Assembly: GCF_042429435.1 (NCBI RefSeq)
Contig: NZ_JBHMAF010000196.1
Source of the DNA: Ectobacillus funiculus
Lineage (GTDB): Bacteria; Bacillota; Bacilli; Bacillales; Bacillaceae_G
DNA: 64,000 bases
Strand: one strand, 5' to 3'
Under the pieces are notes generated by a model. It was given only the letters and a program-made list of their open reading frames with translations, was not told where the DNA came from and searched no databases. Below are positions 7,844 to 16,416 of this stretch, piece after piece. Each line of letters begins with the position of its first letter. Within the stretch, counting starts at the first letter, position 1. The position numbers were made by a program, and so were the translations under genes.

Positions 7844-9337
7844 ATGATTGTATTAACAGGGGAGTCTCTTACGATGGAACAGATGCGCTGCATTTTGTAT
7901 AAGGGGGAAGCTGCTGCAGCCTGCCCGCAAAGTATGGAGCGCGTTCGGAGATGCCGCAAAGTGGTTGAAGAGATCGTTGCTGATGAGAAGATTGTGTATG
8001 GGATTACGACTGGATTTGGCAAGTTTAGCGATGTATTGATTGGAAAGGAGGATACACAGCGGTTGCAGCAATATTTAATTCAATCACATGCGTGCGGAGT
8101 GGGAGAGCCGTTTCCCGAAGAAGTGGCGCGCACTATGCTTGTGCTGCGCGCCAATACATTATTAAAAGGATACTCGGGGGTGCGGCCTGACGTTATTTTG
8201 CTGCTGCTTGAGCTCGTCAACCGCCGTATTCATCCTGTTATTCCGCAGCAAGGTTCTCTTGGCGCAAGTGGAGATTTGGCGCCCCTTTCTCATCTTGCGC
8301 TCGTGTTAATTGGCGAGGGAGAGGTGTTTTATAAAGGAAAGCGGCAGCGTACAGCGAAGGTGCTTGCCAAAGAAGGGCTGCAGCCAATTGTTTTACAGGC
8401 AAAGGAAGGACTTGCGCTCATTAATGGTACACAGGCGATGACAGCGATGGGAGTCGTTACGTATCTAGAAGGCGAAGTGCTAGCCTATCAGTCAGAATAT
8501 ATTGCGGCTATGACGCTGGAAGGCTTAAGGGGAATCATAGATGCGTTTGATGAGAGCATACACTTAGCTAGGGGCTACCCTGAGCAGACTCGTGTAGCGC
8601 AGCGAATGCGGCTGATCTTGACGGGTAGCAAGCTCGTTACAAATCAAGGAGACCTGCGTGTACAGGATGCGTACTCCCTTCGTTGCATTCCACAGGTGCA
8701 TGGTGCGACGTGGCAGGTGCTTGGTTATGTAAAAGAAAAGCTGGAGATTGAAATGAATGCGGCAACTGACAATCCGCTTTTGTTTGCGGACGGTGATAAA
8801 GTGCTTTCCGGCGGTAATTTTCATGGGCAGCCGATTGCGTTTGCTCTAGATTTTTTAAGCATTGCGATGGCGGAGCTTGCTAATATTTCCGAACGGCGTA
8901 TTGAACGTCTTGTGAATCCGCAGCTGAATGATTTACCGCCGTTTCTGAGTCCGCAGCCTGGACTGCAATCTGGAGTGATGATTTTGCAATATGTTGCAGC
9001 TTCCCTCGTGTCAGAAAATAAAACGCTCGCCCATCCGGCAAGCGTTGACTCAATCCCCTCCTCCGCGAATCAAGAAGATCATGTGAGCATGGGGACAATC
9101 GGTGCTCGTCACGCCTATCAAATCACAATGAATGTCCGGCGTGTATTAGCCATCGAACTAATCTGCGCTATGCAGGCTGTGCAGTATCGGGGAGTGGAAC
9201 ATATGAGTGCGAAGACGAGGGGGCTATATAAAGAAGGCCGAAAGATTGTCCCGCCTATTGTCAAGGATCGCATATTTTCTTATGACATAGAGAATGTGGC
9301 GAAGTGGCTACAAGCAGAAAAGAGGGAGATCGTATGA
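7844..9337 (+). CDS. hutH: Histidine ammonia-lyase
   Basis: This 497-residue cytoplasmic enzyme converts L-histidine to urocanate and ammonia, the first step of histidine degradation. The MIO prosthetic group forms from Ala141-Ser142-Gly143 within GSLGASGDLAPLSHLAL. Further family landmarks are the YGITTGFG loop near the N-terminus and the segment NGTQAMTAMG. GAGGTGAGCGAGG precedes the ATG. It lies after the HutP-controlled terminator, and its stop codon overlaps the hutU start. Confidence 0.98.
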   Translation: MIVLTGESLTMEQMRCILYKGEAAAACPQSMERVRRCRKVVEEIVADEKIVYGITTGFGKFSDVLIGKEDTQRLQQYLIQSHACGVGEPFPEEVARTMLVLRANTLLKGYSGVRPDVILLLLELVNRRIHPVIPQQGSLGASGDLAPLSHLALVLIGEGEVFYKGKRQRTAKVLAKEGLQPIVLQAKEGLALINGTQAMTAMGVVTYLEGEVLAYQSEYIAAMTLEGLRGIIDAFDESIHLARGYPEQTRVAQRMRLILTGSKLVTNQGDLRVQDAYSLRCIPQVHGATWQVLGYVKEKLEIEMNAATDNPLLFADGDKVLSGGNFHGQPIAFALDFLSIAMAELANISERRIERLVNPQLNDLPPFLSPQPGLQSGVMILQYVAASLVSENKTLAHPASVDSIPSSANQEDHVSMGTIGARHAYQITMNVRRVLAIELICAMQAVQYRGVEHMSAKTRGLYKEGRKIVPPIVKDRIFSYDIENVAKWLQAEKREIV

Positions 9338-10986
9338 TGAAACATATTCGGGCACCGCGCGGAACAACATTGCAGACGAAGGGATGGGTGCAGGAGGCTG
9401 CCTTGCGTATGCTGCTGAATAATCTAGACCCAGAGGTTGCTGAAAGACCAGAGGAGCTAGTTGTATACGGCGGAATCGGAAAAGCGGTTCGCAATTGGGA
9501 GAGCTTTCACGCGATTGTTGAATCGTTGAAGCAACTGGAAGAAGATGAGACGCTGCTTGTTCAATCTGGAAAACCGGTTGCTATATTCCGTTCCCATGCA
9601 GATGCGCCTCGTGTATTGCTTGCAAATTCCAATCTCGTTCCCAAATGGGCGACGTGGGAGCATTTTCGTGACCTAGAGAAACAAGGTCTCATGATGTACG
9701 GACAGATGACGGCAGGAAGCTGGATTTATATCGGAACACAAGGTATTTTACAAGGAACGTATGAAACATTTGCAGAGGCAGCGCGGCAGCATTTTCAAGG
9801 AACGCTCAAGGGGACGATTACAGTAACATCAGGGCTTGGGGGAATGGGAGGAGCACAGCCGCTTGCAGTGACAATGAATGGCGGGGTTGTAATCGCTATT
9901 GAAGTTGATCCACAGCGCATTAAGCGGCGGATTCAAACGAAATATTGTGACAGGATGACAGCTTCTTTAGATGAAGCGATTGCTCTTGCAAGGAAATATA
10001 AGGAAAAACAGGAGCCGTTGTCGATTGCGCTATTAGGAAATGCGGCAGATGTACTCCCTGAACTTGTGAAGAGGGGATTTACCCCTGATTTGGTGACTGA
10101 TCAAACATCGGCTCATGATCCGCTGCATGGCTATTTGCCAGCAGGTATGTCGTTAGAGAAGGGAGAATCACTGCGAAGCGAGCAAGCAGCGGCTTATATC
10201 TCACTTGCGAAAAAAAGCATGGCGCATCATGTAGGGGCGATGCTCGAGCTGCAAAAGCGGGGGGCGGTTGTATTTGACTACGGCAATAATATTCGACAGA
10301 TAGCATATGATGAGGGGGTGGAGCATGCATTTGATTTTCCAGGCTTTGTGCCGGCATTCATTCGGCCGCTATTTTGTGAAGGAAAGGGACCGTTTCGTTG
10401 GGTTGCTTTATCGGGAGATCCTGCGGACATTTATAAAACAGATGAAGTAATTTTACGCGAGTTTTCTGACAACCATCGTTTATGCAGCTGGATTAGGGAA
10501 GCTCGTCAAAAGGTTGCGTTTCAAGGCTTACCAGCTCGTATTTGCTGGCTAGGCTACGGAGAACGGGCAAGGTTTGGTCAAATCATCAATGAAATGGTTG
10601 CAAAGGGAGAGCTATCTGCTCCAATCGTGATTGGTCGCGATCATCTAGATTGCGGTTCTGTTGCTTCGCCGAATCGAGAAACAGAAGGGATGAAGGATGG
10701 AAGTGACGCTGTGGCAGATTGGCCCATTTTAAATGCAATGATTAATAGTGTAAATGGTGCGAGCTGGGTATCTGTTCATCATGGCGGAGGAGTGGGAATG
10801 GGGTATTCCTTACATGCGGGGATGGTGATTGTGGCCGATGGCACGGAGGCTGCCGCTAAACGTCTGGAAAGAGTATTAACATCTGATCCTGGTATGGGAA
10901 TCGTGCGGCATGTGGATGCAGGATATGATCTGGCTAAGCAAACAGCAAAGAGACATGGGATAAACATTCCGATGATGGGGGAATAA
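9334..10986 (+). CDS. hutU: Urocanate hydratase
   Basis: This 550-residue NAD+-dependent enzyme turns urocanate into imidazolonepropionate, the second step of the hut pathway. Landmarks are LLVQSGKPVAIF, YGQMTAGSWIYIGTQGI, the glycine-rich NAD motif GLGGMGGAQPLAVTMNGG, DQTSAHDPLHGY, the catalytic cysteine region FPGFVPAFIRPLFCEGKG and the C-terminal HHGGGVGMGYSLHAGM. I start at ATG 9334 (MMKHIRAPRG), which overlaps the hutH stop and follows AGAGGGAGAT. The frame extends upstream to 9304 inside hutH, but that part has no family counterpart. Confidence 0.98.
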   Translation: MMKHIRAPRGTTLQTKGWVQEAALRMLLNNLDPEVAERPEELVVYGGIGKAVRNWESFHAIVESLKQLEEDETLLVQSGKPVAIFRSHADAPRVLLANSNLVPKWATWEHFRDLEKQGLMMYGQMTAGSWIYIGTQGILQGTYETFAEAARQHFQGTLKGTITVTSGLGGMGGAQPLAVTMNGGVVIAIEVDPQRIKRRIQTKYCDRMTASLDEAIALARKYKEKQEPLSIALLGNAADVLPELVKRGFTPDLVTDQTSAHDPLHGYLPAGMSLEKGESLRSEQAAAYISLAKKSMAHHVGAMLELQKRGAVVFDYGNNIRQIAYDEGVEHAFDFPGFVPAFIRPLFCEGKGPFRWVALSGDPADIYKTDEVILREFSDNHRLCSWIREARQKVAFQGLPARICWLGYGERARFGQIINEMVAKGELSAPIVIGRDHLDCGSVASPNRETEGMKDGSDAVADWPILNAMINSVNGASWVSVHHGGGVGMGYSLHAGMVIVADGTEAAAKRLERVLTSDPGMGIVRHVDAGYDLAKQTAKRHGINIPMMGE

Positions 10987-10987
10987 C

Positions 10988-12250
10988 ATGCTGGATACAT
11001 TGCTTATCAATATTGGGCAGCTGCTCACGATGAATCATGGAGAGAAGCCGTTAAAAGGGGAAGCAATGGGGAGGCTTCCCCGTATCGAGAACGGTGCAGT
11101 AGGGATAAAAGATGGAAGATTTGCTTTTGTTGGATCGATGGAAGAGGCGAAGCAGCTTAAAGCGGAGAAGGTAGTAGATTGCATGGGCAGGATTGTTTCG
11201 CCAGGTCTGATAGATCCTCATACACATGTTGTATTTGGCGGCTCTCGGGAGCATGAAATCTCGTTAAAGCTGCAGGGCGTACCATACCTAGAGATTTTAA
11301 AGCGGGGCGGCGGCATCTACTCCACTGTACAAGCGACAAAGCAGCTGAGTGTGGAGGAGCTGAAAAGGAAAGCGAAGGGACATCTTGATCGGATGCTGTC
11401 CTATGGTGTTACAACAGCGGAAGCAAAAAGTGGTTACGGCTTAGATAGAAAAACGGAGTGGAAGCAGCTGCAGGTGATACAAATGCTTCAGCAGGAGCAC
11501 CCTATAGATCTTGTCCCAACCTTTTTAGGTGCACATGCACTTCCGAAAGAATATGAGGGAAATGCGGCGGCTTTTTTGCAATCGATGATTCAGATATTGC
11601 CGGAGCTAAAAGGAATGGCTGAATTTGTTGACATTTTTTGTGAAACGGGTGTGTTTACGGTAGAGGAAGCAAGGGCTTATTTGCAAAAGGCTAAACAGTT
11701 TGGCTTCCATGTAAAGATGCACGCGGACGAAATTCATTCGATTGGCGGGACAGAGGCAGCTGTAGAGCTTGGGGCAGCCTCGGCTGATCATTTGTGCGGT
11801 GCTTCCGAGAAAGGTATCGAAATGCTTGCCGCTTCTGATACGATTGCGGTCCTTTTACCCGGCACCACATTTTATTTAAATAAGGATCGTTATGCCAAGG
11901 CGCGCAGCCTAATTACAGCAGGTGCAGCTGTTGCACTTGCCACAGACTTTAACCCAGGCAGCTGCCCGACAGAAAATATACAGCTGATTATGAGCCTTGC
12001 GCTCCTGAAGCTGAAGATGACACCAGAGGAAATTTGGAATGCTGTAACGGTAAATGCGGCACATGCAATTCACCGCGGAAGCTCGGCAGGACAAATTCAA
12101 GTCGGACGATTTGCTGATGCTGTTCTTTGGGATGCGCATCATTATGCGTACATTCCGTATCATTTTGGCGTGAATCATGCTGGAACCGTTTGGAAACATG
12201 GAAAAGTCGTATATCAGCGAGGTGAGGAAGCTTGCGCATTCCATACGTAA
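10988..12250 (+). CDS. hutI: Imidazolonepropionase
   Basis: This 420-residue amidohydrolase-superfamily enzyme hydrolyses imidazolonepropionate to N-formimino-L-glutamate. The metal-binding HxH is visible in GLIDPHTHVVFGG near residue 77. Later metal or substrate residues occur in HVKMHADEIH and in ATDFNPGSCPTENIQ. It starts one base after the hutU stop and its last 19 bases overlap hutG, so translation of the three genes is probably coupled. Length is normal for the family. Confidence 0.97.
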   Translation: MLDTLLINIGQLLTMNHGEKPLKGEAMGRLPRIENGAVGIKDGRFAFVGSMEEAKQLKAEKVVDCMGRIVSPGLIDPHTHVVFGGSREHEISLKLQGVPYLEILKRGGGIYSTVQATKQLSVEELKRKAKGHLDRMLSYGVTTAEAKSGYGLDRKTEWKQLQVIQMLQQEHPIDLVPTFLGAHALPKEYEGNAAAFLQSMIQILPELKGMAEFVDIFCETGVFTVEEARAYLQKAKQFGFHVKMHADEIHSIGGTEAAVELGAASADHLCGASEKGIEMLAASDTIAVLLPGTTFYLNKDRYAKARSLITAGAAVALATDFNPGSCPTENIQLIMSLALLKLKMTPEEIWNAVTVNAAHAIHRGSSAGQIQVGRFADAVLWDAHHYAYIPYHFGVNHAGTVWKHGKVVYQRGEEACAFHT

Positions 12251-13173
12251 AAAAGCATGCCGCATTTTCTGATCGTGAAGTAACAAGATGGAATGACATT
12301 CTCAAGGATTGGGATGGAGCAGAAGCGCTCATAGGCCCTGTTATTCTTGGAGTCCCATTATCGAAGTCATCCATCAGTCATTCTGGCGCGTCCTTTGCTC
12401 CGCATGCGATTCGACGCATGCTAGGATTATATACAACGTATCACATAGAGGATGAAAAGGATGCTGCAGACAGCGTACTATTAGATTGCGGGGATATAGA
12501 GATGCATGTTACAAACATACTGGAGAACCATAAACGAATAGAGCATGCCGTTTCTTTATTAACAGAACGGTATGAAAAAGCGATACCGATTATCCTTGGA
12601 GGCGACCATTCTATTAGCTTTCCTAGCATTAGCGGATTTGCAAAGGGAAGAGGGAGGGTTGGCGTTATTCAATTTGATGCGCATCATGATTTACGAAATA
12701 TAGAGGACGGCGGACCATCCAATGGTACACCGTTTCGGAATCTGCTTGAACATGGCGTGGTAGAAGGGGAGAATATAATCCAAATTGGCATCCGCAATTT
12801 TTCAAATGCCAAGGCATATCATGCATATGCTCTTGCAAAAGGAGTAACCGTTTACACAATGAAGCAGGTAAGGAACCGAGCGGTAACAGACATTGTACAG
12901 GAGAGTATTGAAAAGCTGCGTACCCGTGTAGACAGCATATACGTTTCTATTGATATGGATGTACTGGATCAAGCTTGTGCGCCTGGGTGTCCTGCCATCG
13001 GTCCTGGGGGGCTGCATAGCCGGGAGCTGCTTGAGGCAGCGGCATTGCTTGGAAAAGAACCTCTTGTCGGAGCTGTAGATATTGTAGAGATTGATCCAAC
13101 GATTGATTTTCGAGATATGACGAGCAGAATTGCTGCACATATCGTCATGAGTTTTGTTTTGGAGCGATTATAG
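12232..13173 (+). CDS. hutG: Formimidoylglutamase
   Basis: This 313-residue ureohydrolase-family enzyme (arginase/agmatinase fold) releases formamide from N-formiminoglutamate to give glutamate. The binuclear manganese ligands are seen in GGDHSISFP, the QFDAHHDLR motif and SIDMDVLDQACAPG. The start is TTG, within the end of hutI, after GAGGTGAGGAAG. It is the last hut gene; a strong terminator follows. B. subtilis carries a histidine permease gene (hutM) after hutG, and none is present here. Confidence 0.96.
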   Translation: MRIPYVKKHAAFSDREVTRWNDILKDWDGAEALIGPVILGVPLSKSSISHSGASFAPHAIRRMLGLYTTYHIEDEKDAADSVLLDCGDIEMHVTNILENHKRIEHAVSLLTERYEKAIPIILGGDHSISFPSISGFAKGRGRVGVIQFDAHHDLRNIEDGGPSNGTPFRNLLEHGVVEGENIIQIGIRNFSNAKAYHAYALAKGVTVYTMKQVRNRAVTDIVQESIEKLRTRVDSIYVSIDMDVLDQACAPGCPAIGPGGLHSRELLEAAALLGKEPLVGAVDIVEIDPTIDFRDMTSRIAAHIVMSFVLERL

Positions 13174-13176
13174 CTG

Positions 13177-13222
13177 AAAACACCCCTGCTTAGGAGCACA
13201 GCTCATAAGCGGGGGTGTTTTT
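13177..13222 (+). terminator. Intrinsic terminator after hutG
   Basis: Long stem AAAACACCCC...GGGGTGTTTT with inner GCTTA/TAAGC and GAGC/GCTC pairs, and a T-tail. Repeat copy E begins a few bases downstream. Confidence 0.9.
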
Positions 13223-13228
13223 AAATTA

Positions 13229-13357
13229 CACTTTAAGAAAGTATAAATTTCTAGCTAGATGCCAATTCGACGTAGCGAGAAATTTTAGGAATAAAGTATA
13301 AGTAGGGCTACGCCTCTGTCTTCGCCTAACGGCTCGCCAATCGGCGAGTTTTCTTTA
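13229..13357 (+). repeat. Interspersed repeat copy E
   Basis: Begins CACTTTAAGAAAGTATAAAT seven bases after the T-tract of the hut terminator. It contains the core AAATTTCT ... AGAAATTT and ends CTCGCCAATCGGCGAG plus TTTTCTTTA. Confidence 0.9.
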
Positions 13358-13409
13358 GAAATAGATATATTTTTGTATGCTTTCTCGCATTACAAGCATT
13401 TCATCATGT

Positions 13410-14219
13410 TCAACCTCTTCGGAATAGTCCGAGTACTTCCACGGTTTCGGTAATATTTACAAACGCATGCGGATCTGCTTCAGCAATTAATGCTTTAATA
13501 TTTACAAGCTCCTCTTTTGCAATAACCGTCATGAGTACGCGCTTTTTTTCGCTCGAATAAGCTCCTTCACCTTCTAGAAGCGTAATGCCGCGCACAATGC
13601 TAGAAAGCAGGCTTTGCTTCATTTCCTCTGCTTTGTTCGTTATGATCATAAGCGTAAGCTTTTTATGCTTCGTGTGGATGGCATCAATGACTTTTCCTGT
13701 TACATAGATAGAAAGCAGACTGTTTAAGGCAGAGTCCCAATTAAAGAAAAAACCAGAAATAAGAATTACTACTGCATTTAATACAATCAAAAATCCGCCA
13801 AGTTGTATCTCCTTCTTCCTGGAGAAGAGCATGCCTACAATGTCAAAGCCTCCGGTCGAGCCTGCACAATTAAGTACAAGTCCGACCCCTGCACCAGTGA
13901 GGACACCGCCGAACAGAGAGGAAAGAAGAGACTCTGTTGCAATGGCCTGCACAGGGATGAAATACAAACCCGCTGAAATCACAAGAACAGATAAAACAGT
14001 GTAGCAAATAAACCGCTTGCCAAGACCTATGTAGCCTGCAATTAAAATAGGTATGTTCAGTAATAGGTTGATGAGTCCCGTGTTAAGCGGTGTCAAAATA
14101 CCGATAATAATTGCGATACCGCTAATACCGCTGCTAAGGACATGATGCGGGATGAGAAAACAGTTAAAAGAAAAAGAGATGAGTACCGAGCCGAGAATAA
14201 TCCCTAATAACTTGTACAT
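13410..14219 (-). CDS. YitT family membrane protein (DUF161 plus DUF2179)
   Basis: This 269-residue protein has about five transmembrane helices in its first two thirds, including LGIILGSVLISFSFNCFLIP and glycine-rich segments such as HHVLSSGISGIAIIIG. A cytoplasmic C-terminal DUF2179 ferredoxin-like domain follows, with the typical RGITLLEGEGAYSSEKKRVLMTVI. This is the architecture of the YitT/YqfU/YpjC group. The substrate is unknown. It reads opposite to the hut operon and stands alone; repeat copy E lies in its 3' flank. I cannot tell which B. subtilis paralogue it corresponds to. Confidence 0.88.
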   Translation of the reverse strand: MYKLLGIILGSVLISFSFNCFLIPHHVLSSGISGIAIIIGILTPLNTGLINLLLNIPILIAGYIGLGKRFICYTVLSVLVISAGLYFIPVQAIATESLLSSLFGGVLTGAGVGLVLNCAGSTGGFDIVGMLFSRKKEIQLGGFLIVLNAVVILISGFFFNWDSALNSLLSIYVTGKVIDAIHTKHKKLTLMIITNKAEEMKQSLLSSIVRGITLLEGEGAYSSEKKRVLMTVIAKEELVNIKALIAEADPHAFVNITETVEVLGLFRRG

Positions 14220-14489
14220 ACAATGAGACCGTCCTTTTTATCAATCTTATTGTGAATTATAAAGGTATTTGGCTCATTTGTGGAAAAACAGTTTATTTTG
14301 GAAAGTATAACTAGTTTGAAAAGTATAAAAATTTAAATTTTAGCATGAATATTCATTTTTAAAGGAGATGTTGTTTTTACTTGCGGAAGGGAAGGCAAGT
14401 CAGCTATATAAGTGTTTGGATTGCATACTTATGAGAGCGGAAGAATGACACAAGCATAGAGGGCGCTCAACCAATGAGCGTCCTTTGTA

Positions 14490-14651
14490 CTAGAATAAGC
14501 CGACAATTGCTTCATATAATCGATACCCGAGATAGATGCCGACAATTCCTAATACTCCTACTAAGGTAGGTGGAGCTGGAAGAGGAAGTTTGATAGCCGA
14601 AAATACTACACCAACGATGAGACCGGCAAGAATCGCTAAAGCGTATTGCAT
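14490..14651 (-). CDS. XapX domain-containing small membrane protein
   Basis: This 53-residue protein consists of two hydrophobic helices, LAILAGLIVGVVFSAI and LVGVLGIVGIYLGYRL, separated by a proline-rich turn (KLPLPAPPT). That is the signature of the XapX family. GAGAAGGGGTGTC precedes the ATG on the minus strand; the longer frame to 14696 is not needed. Function is unknown. It lies between the yitT-like gene and cotM. Confidence 0.85.
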   Translation of the reverse strand: MQYALAILAGLIVGVVFSAIKLPLPAPPTLVGVLGIVGIYLGYRLYEAIVGLF

Positions 14652-14736
14652 ATGACACCCCTTCTCGTAATACAAGATAAAGGTAGTATACGTCACCTTT
14701 CCAATCCTTATTTAACCTAACTTCACAAAGGAGAGC

Positions 14737-14779
14737 TTTTCCGGATGAAGGAGGCTATTTGCACCCTTCATCCGGAAAA
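14737..14779. other. Perfect 15-bp hairpin overlapping the cotM stop codon
   Basis: TTTTCCGGATGAAGG and its exact complement CCTTCATCCGGAAAA flank a 13-base loop that contains the cotM stop codon. One arm therefore encodes the last residues (HFPDEG). There is only a weak T-run beyond it on the minus strand, so it may be an mRNA 3'-end stabiliser or an atypical terminator. Confidence 0.7.
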
Positions 14780-15156
14780 TGAATCGTATGCTCCTTTACC
14801 GAAACCATTTCATTTTTTGAAATATGGATTTCTAGTAAACCGTTTTCAAAAGAAGCATTCATACGTTTGTACATGATATTCACAGGCAGCTGTATATCAC
14901 GCATGAGTGCAGGACCTGTTTTTGTTTGGATGAGAATACGCAGTCCATTCTCTGTCTTTTCGATCATAATATCGCTTTGACAAGCATTGGGCGGGACATC
15001 GGCTTCCAAAATATACTCTTGTTCCGTTTCAAATAAATCAATGCGAAGCCCTTCTGGATAATAAAAGCTAGCGTAAGGATCTGCGAAAAATTGGTCCATC
15101 CACTGTTCAAATCCTTCGACTTGAAAAAAGCAGTCCTTTTTTTTCTTTGCACACAT
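14755..15156 (-). CDS. cotM: Spore coat protein CotM-like (Hsp20/alpha-crystallin family)
   Basis: This 133-residue protein has an alpha-crystallin domain from about residue 45 to 125 (RIDLFETEQEYILEADVP, then MNASFENGLLEIHISKN). Its N-terminus is rich in aromatic residues. B. subtilis CotM is an Hsp20-like outer-coat protein found between yneK and sspP, and this gene likewise sits before sspP on the minus strand. I chose ATG 15156 (MCAKKKKDCFF), preceded by GGAGGGTTTCGCG. The longer upstream reading is non-coding in character. Confidence 0.85.
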   Translation of the reverse strand: MCAKKKKDCFFQVEGFEQWMDQFFADPYASFYYPEGLRIDLFETEQEYILEADVPPNACQSDIMIEKTENGLRILIQTKTGPALMRDIQLPVNIMYKRMNASFENGLLEIHISKNEMVSVKEHTIHFPDEGCK

Positions 15157-15366
15157 GGCGCGAAACCCTCCGTTATTCTGATTCTTGATACATAATATAC
15201 AGCGGGAGGATAGATAGGTGATATAAAGCGCAGAATTGTATATCAATATCACATTATGTGGCCGAATGAGGGAATATGTAAACAAAGAAAAAAGGATTGT
15301 ATTTGAATAATTGAACAATTGATGGAGAAATATGGAGACGAGACGTTAGACTTGTTTTTCGAGTTA

Positions 15367-15390
15367 GAAAGCCCGCTGAAGGCGGGCTTC
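15367..15390 (-). terminator. Terminator after sspP
   Basis: Stem GAAGCCCGC / GCGGGCTTTC, read on the minus strand just after the sspP stop codon. The T-run is short. Confidence 0.7.
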
Positions 15391-15397
15391 ATGTAAC

Positions 15398-15547
15398 TTA
15401 TTGATCGTGATGGGTGTTATGTTTTTGACGTGTATGGTTACGGTTTTTTACTTTATGAGAGCCGCTCATTGGTTCCGGTTGACCGCTCGATGGTTGTGCG
15501 TCCTTCGGTGAGTTGCGACGAATGGATTTTGCGCTGTTTCGTTCCAT
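15398..15547 (-). CDS. sspP: Small acid-soluble spore protein P
   Basis: This 49-residue hydrophilic protein starts MERNSAKSIRRNSPKDAQP, contains GQPEPMSGSHKVKNRNHTRQ, and ends HHDQ. This is the SspP pattern. A GGAGGGATATTTC ribosome site precedes the ATG. A sigma-G-like promoter lies about 20-50 bases upstream, which fits expression in the forespore. It belongs to the minor SASPs stored in the spore core. Its neighbours cotM and sspO match B. subtilis. Confidence 0.93.
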   Translation of the reverse strand: MERNSAKSIRRNSPKDAQPSSGQPEPMSGSHKVKNRNHTRQKHNTHHDQ

Positions 15548-15568
15548 GAAATATCCCTCCTTCCCTAT

Positions 15569-15598
15569 TAGGATGAGAGAATTTTGTGTAAATATACC
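15569..15598 (-). promoter_or_regulatory. Sigma-G-like promoter of sspP
   Basis: On the minus strand: GGTATA, a 17-base spacer, then CATCCTA. This resembles the forespore sigma-G pattern (TGAATA, 17-18, CATACTA) and is correctly placed for sspP. Confidence 0.55.
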
Positions 15599-15663
15599 TG
15601 TATGTTTTAGCGGGAAGCTACGAAATATATAGAGGAAAAGAGTGACAAGAAAGGGGATTTTTT

Positions 15664-15933
15664 ATGCCGTACAATAAAGATGAGCAGCAGGCGTTTCAAG
15701 CAGCGCAGCAAGGAACAAAGGAAGCAGTAAATATCGCAAGCAGCATCGTGGCAAATGACCCGGATTATGCAAGCCAGCTAAAGCATCTTCGCAAAGAGGT
15801 GGGCGAGGCATATGAGCAAATTCAAAATGCGTTAGAAAGCGCAACAGAAACGCAGTATGATCAATTGCAAAAATATGAACAGGATTTGCGCAAGATTATG
15901 CAAGATGTAGATGGACAGGATAGCTTTAGCTGA
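15664..15933 (+). CDS. Hypothetical helical protein
   Basis: This 89-residue acidic protein is rich in Gln, Ala and Glu and is predicted to be almost entirely helical (KEAVNIASSIVANDPDYASQ, then LRKEVGEAYEQIQNALESA and TQYDQLQKYEQDLRKI). An AAGAAAGGGGATTTTTT ribosome-site region precedes the ATG and a clear terminator follows, so it is a real gene. I do not recognise the family with certainty. Its place between sspP and sspO suggests a spore-related protein, by inference only. Confidence 0.75.
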   Translation: MPYNKDEQQAFQAAQQGTKEAVNIASSIVANDPDYASQLKHLRKEVGEAYEQIQNALESATETQYDQLQKYEQDLRKIMQDVDGQDSFS

Positions 15934-15935
15934 GG

Positions 15936-15963
15936 AAAAACCCGCCTATATTGGCGGGTTTTA
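15936..15963 (+). terminator. Intrinsic terminator after the 15664 gene
   Basis: Stem AAAACCCGCC / GGCGGGTTTT with a short loop, then T-rich sequence. Repeat copy F starts seven bases downstream. Confidence 0.85.
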
Positions 15964-15969
15964 TGTTTA

Positions 15970-16096
15970 CACTGTAGGAAGATATAAAGTTCCGGCTAGA
16001 AGTCCTTAACATAGCCGGAAATTTTAGGAATACAGTGTGAGTACAACTGCGCCTCTGTCTTCGCCTAACGGCTCATTAATTGGCGAGTTTTCTTTA
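15970..16096 (+). repeat. Interspersed repeat copy F, ending in the sspO stop codon
   Basis: Begins CACTGTAGGAAGATATAAAG. Its right-end hairpin is degenerate (GGCTCATTAATTGGCGAG). The terminal TTTA of the element contains the complement of the sspO stop codon (16094-16096), so the repeat boundary and the gene end coincide. Confidence 0.88.
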
Positions 16097-16243
16097 CTGA
16101 TTCTTTTTTCGTTTTTTGTTGTTTTGACGCTGCGCAGCTGTCAGCGGTTCATTGGAAAACTCTTCGTTATAGCCTGTACCTATTCCTTGTGCGGATGCCG
16201 CATTCATGCCAGGAATGATATGATTCGCTTTTCGTTTTGCCAT
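16094..16243 (-). CDS. sspO: Small acid-soluble spore protein O
   Basis: This 49-residue protein starts MAKRKANHIIPGMNAASAQG, continues with GIGTGYNEEF, and ends in the basic stretch QNNKKRKKNQ, matching SspO (CotK). GGAGGTGATATAC precedes the ATG on the minus strand. A sigma-G-like promoter lies upstream. It is a minor SASP of the spore core and is adjacent to the aconitase gene, as in B. subtilis. Its stop codon coincides with the end of repeat copy F. Confidence 0.94.
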   Translation of the reverse strand: MAKRKANHIIPGMNAASAQGIGTGYNEEFSNEPLTAAQRQNNKKRKKNQ

Positions 16244-16265
16244 TGTATATCACCTCCGTTGCACC

Positions 16266-16296
16266 TAGTATTTGATAGACGCTTGCTGTCTATTCG
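16266..16296 (-). promoter_or_regulatory. Sigma-G-like promoter of sspO
   Basis: On the minus strand: CGAATA, an 18-base spacer, then AATACTA, close to the sigma-G pattern. It lies about 20 bases upstream of the sspO start. Confidence 0.55.
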
Positions 16297-16396
16297 AGCC
16301 GAAAAAGAGGATGCCATTATGTTTGGTTATATTGATGCATGTTTGTTCCACATTAAGAAAACAATATGCATGTATGAATGATTGTTTATAACGAAT

Positions 16397-16416
16397 ACTT
16401 ATTGCAAACTATAAGT
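16397..16416. promoter_or_regulatory. Inverted repeat upstream of aconitase, possible CcpC-type operator
   Basis: ACTTAT, eight bases, ATAAGT form a perfect dyad. Further overlapping ATAAG/CTTAT half sites follow at about 16411-16434, about 105-145 bases before the aconitase start. CcpC, the citrate-responsive LysR regulator, is known to bind ATAA/TTAT dyads upstream of citB in Bacillus. The exact spacing here differs from the published site, so this is a candidate only. Confidence 0.4.

Noticed and set aside
16037..16381. Plus-strand 114-codon frame over sspO
   Set aside because: Antisense to the well-supported sspO gene and spans repeat copy F.
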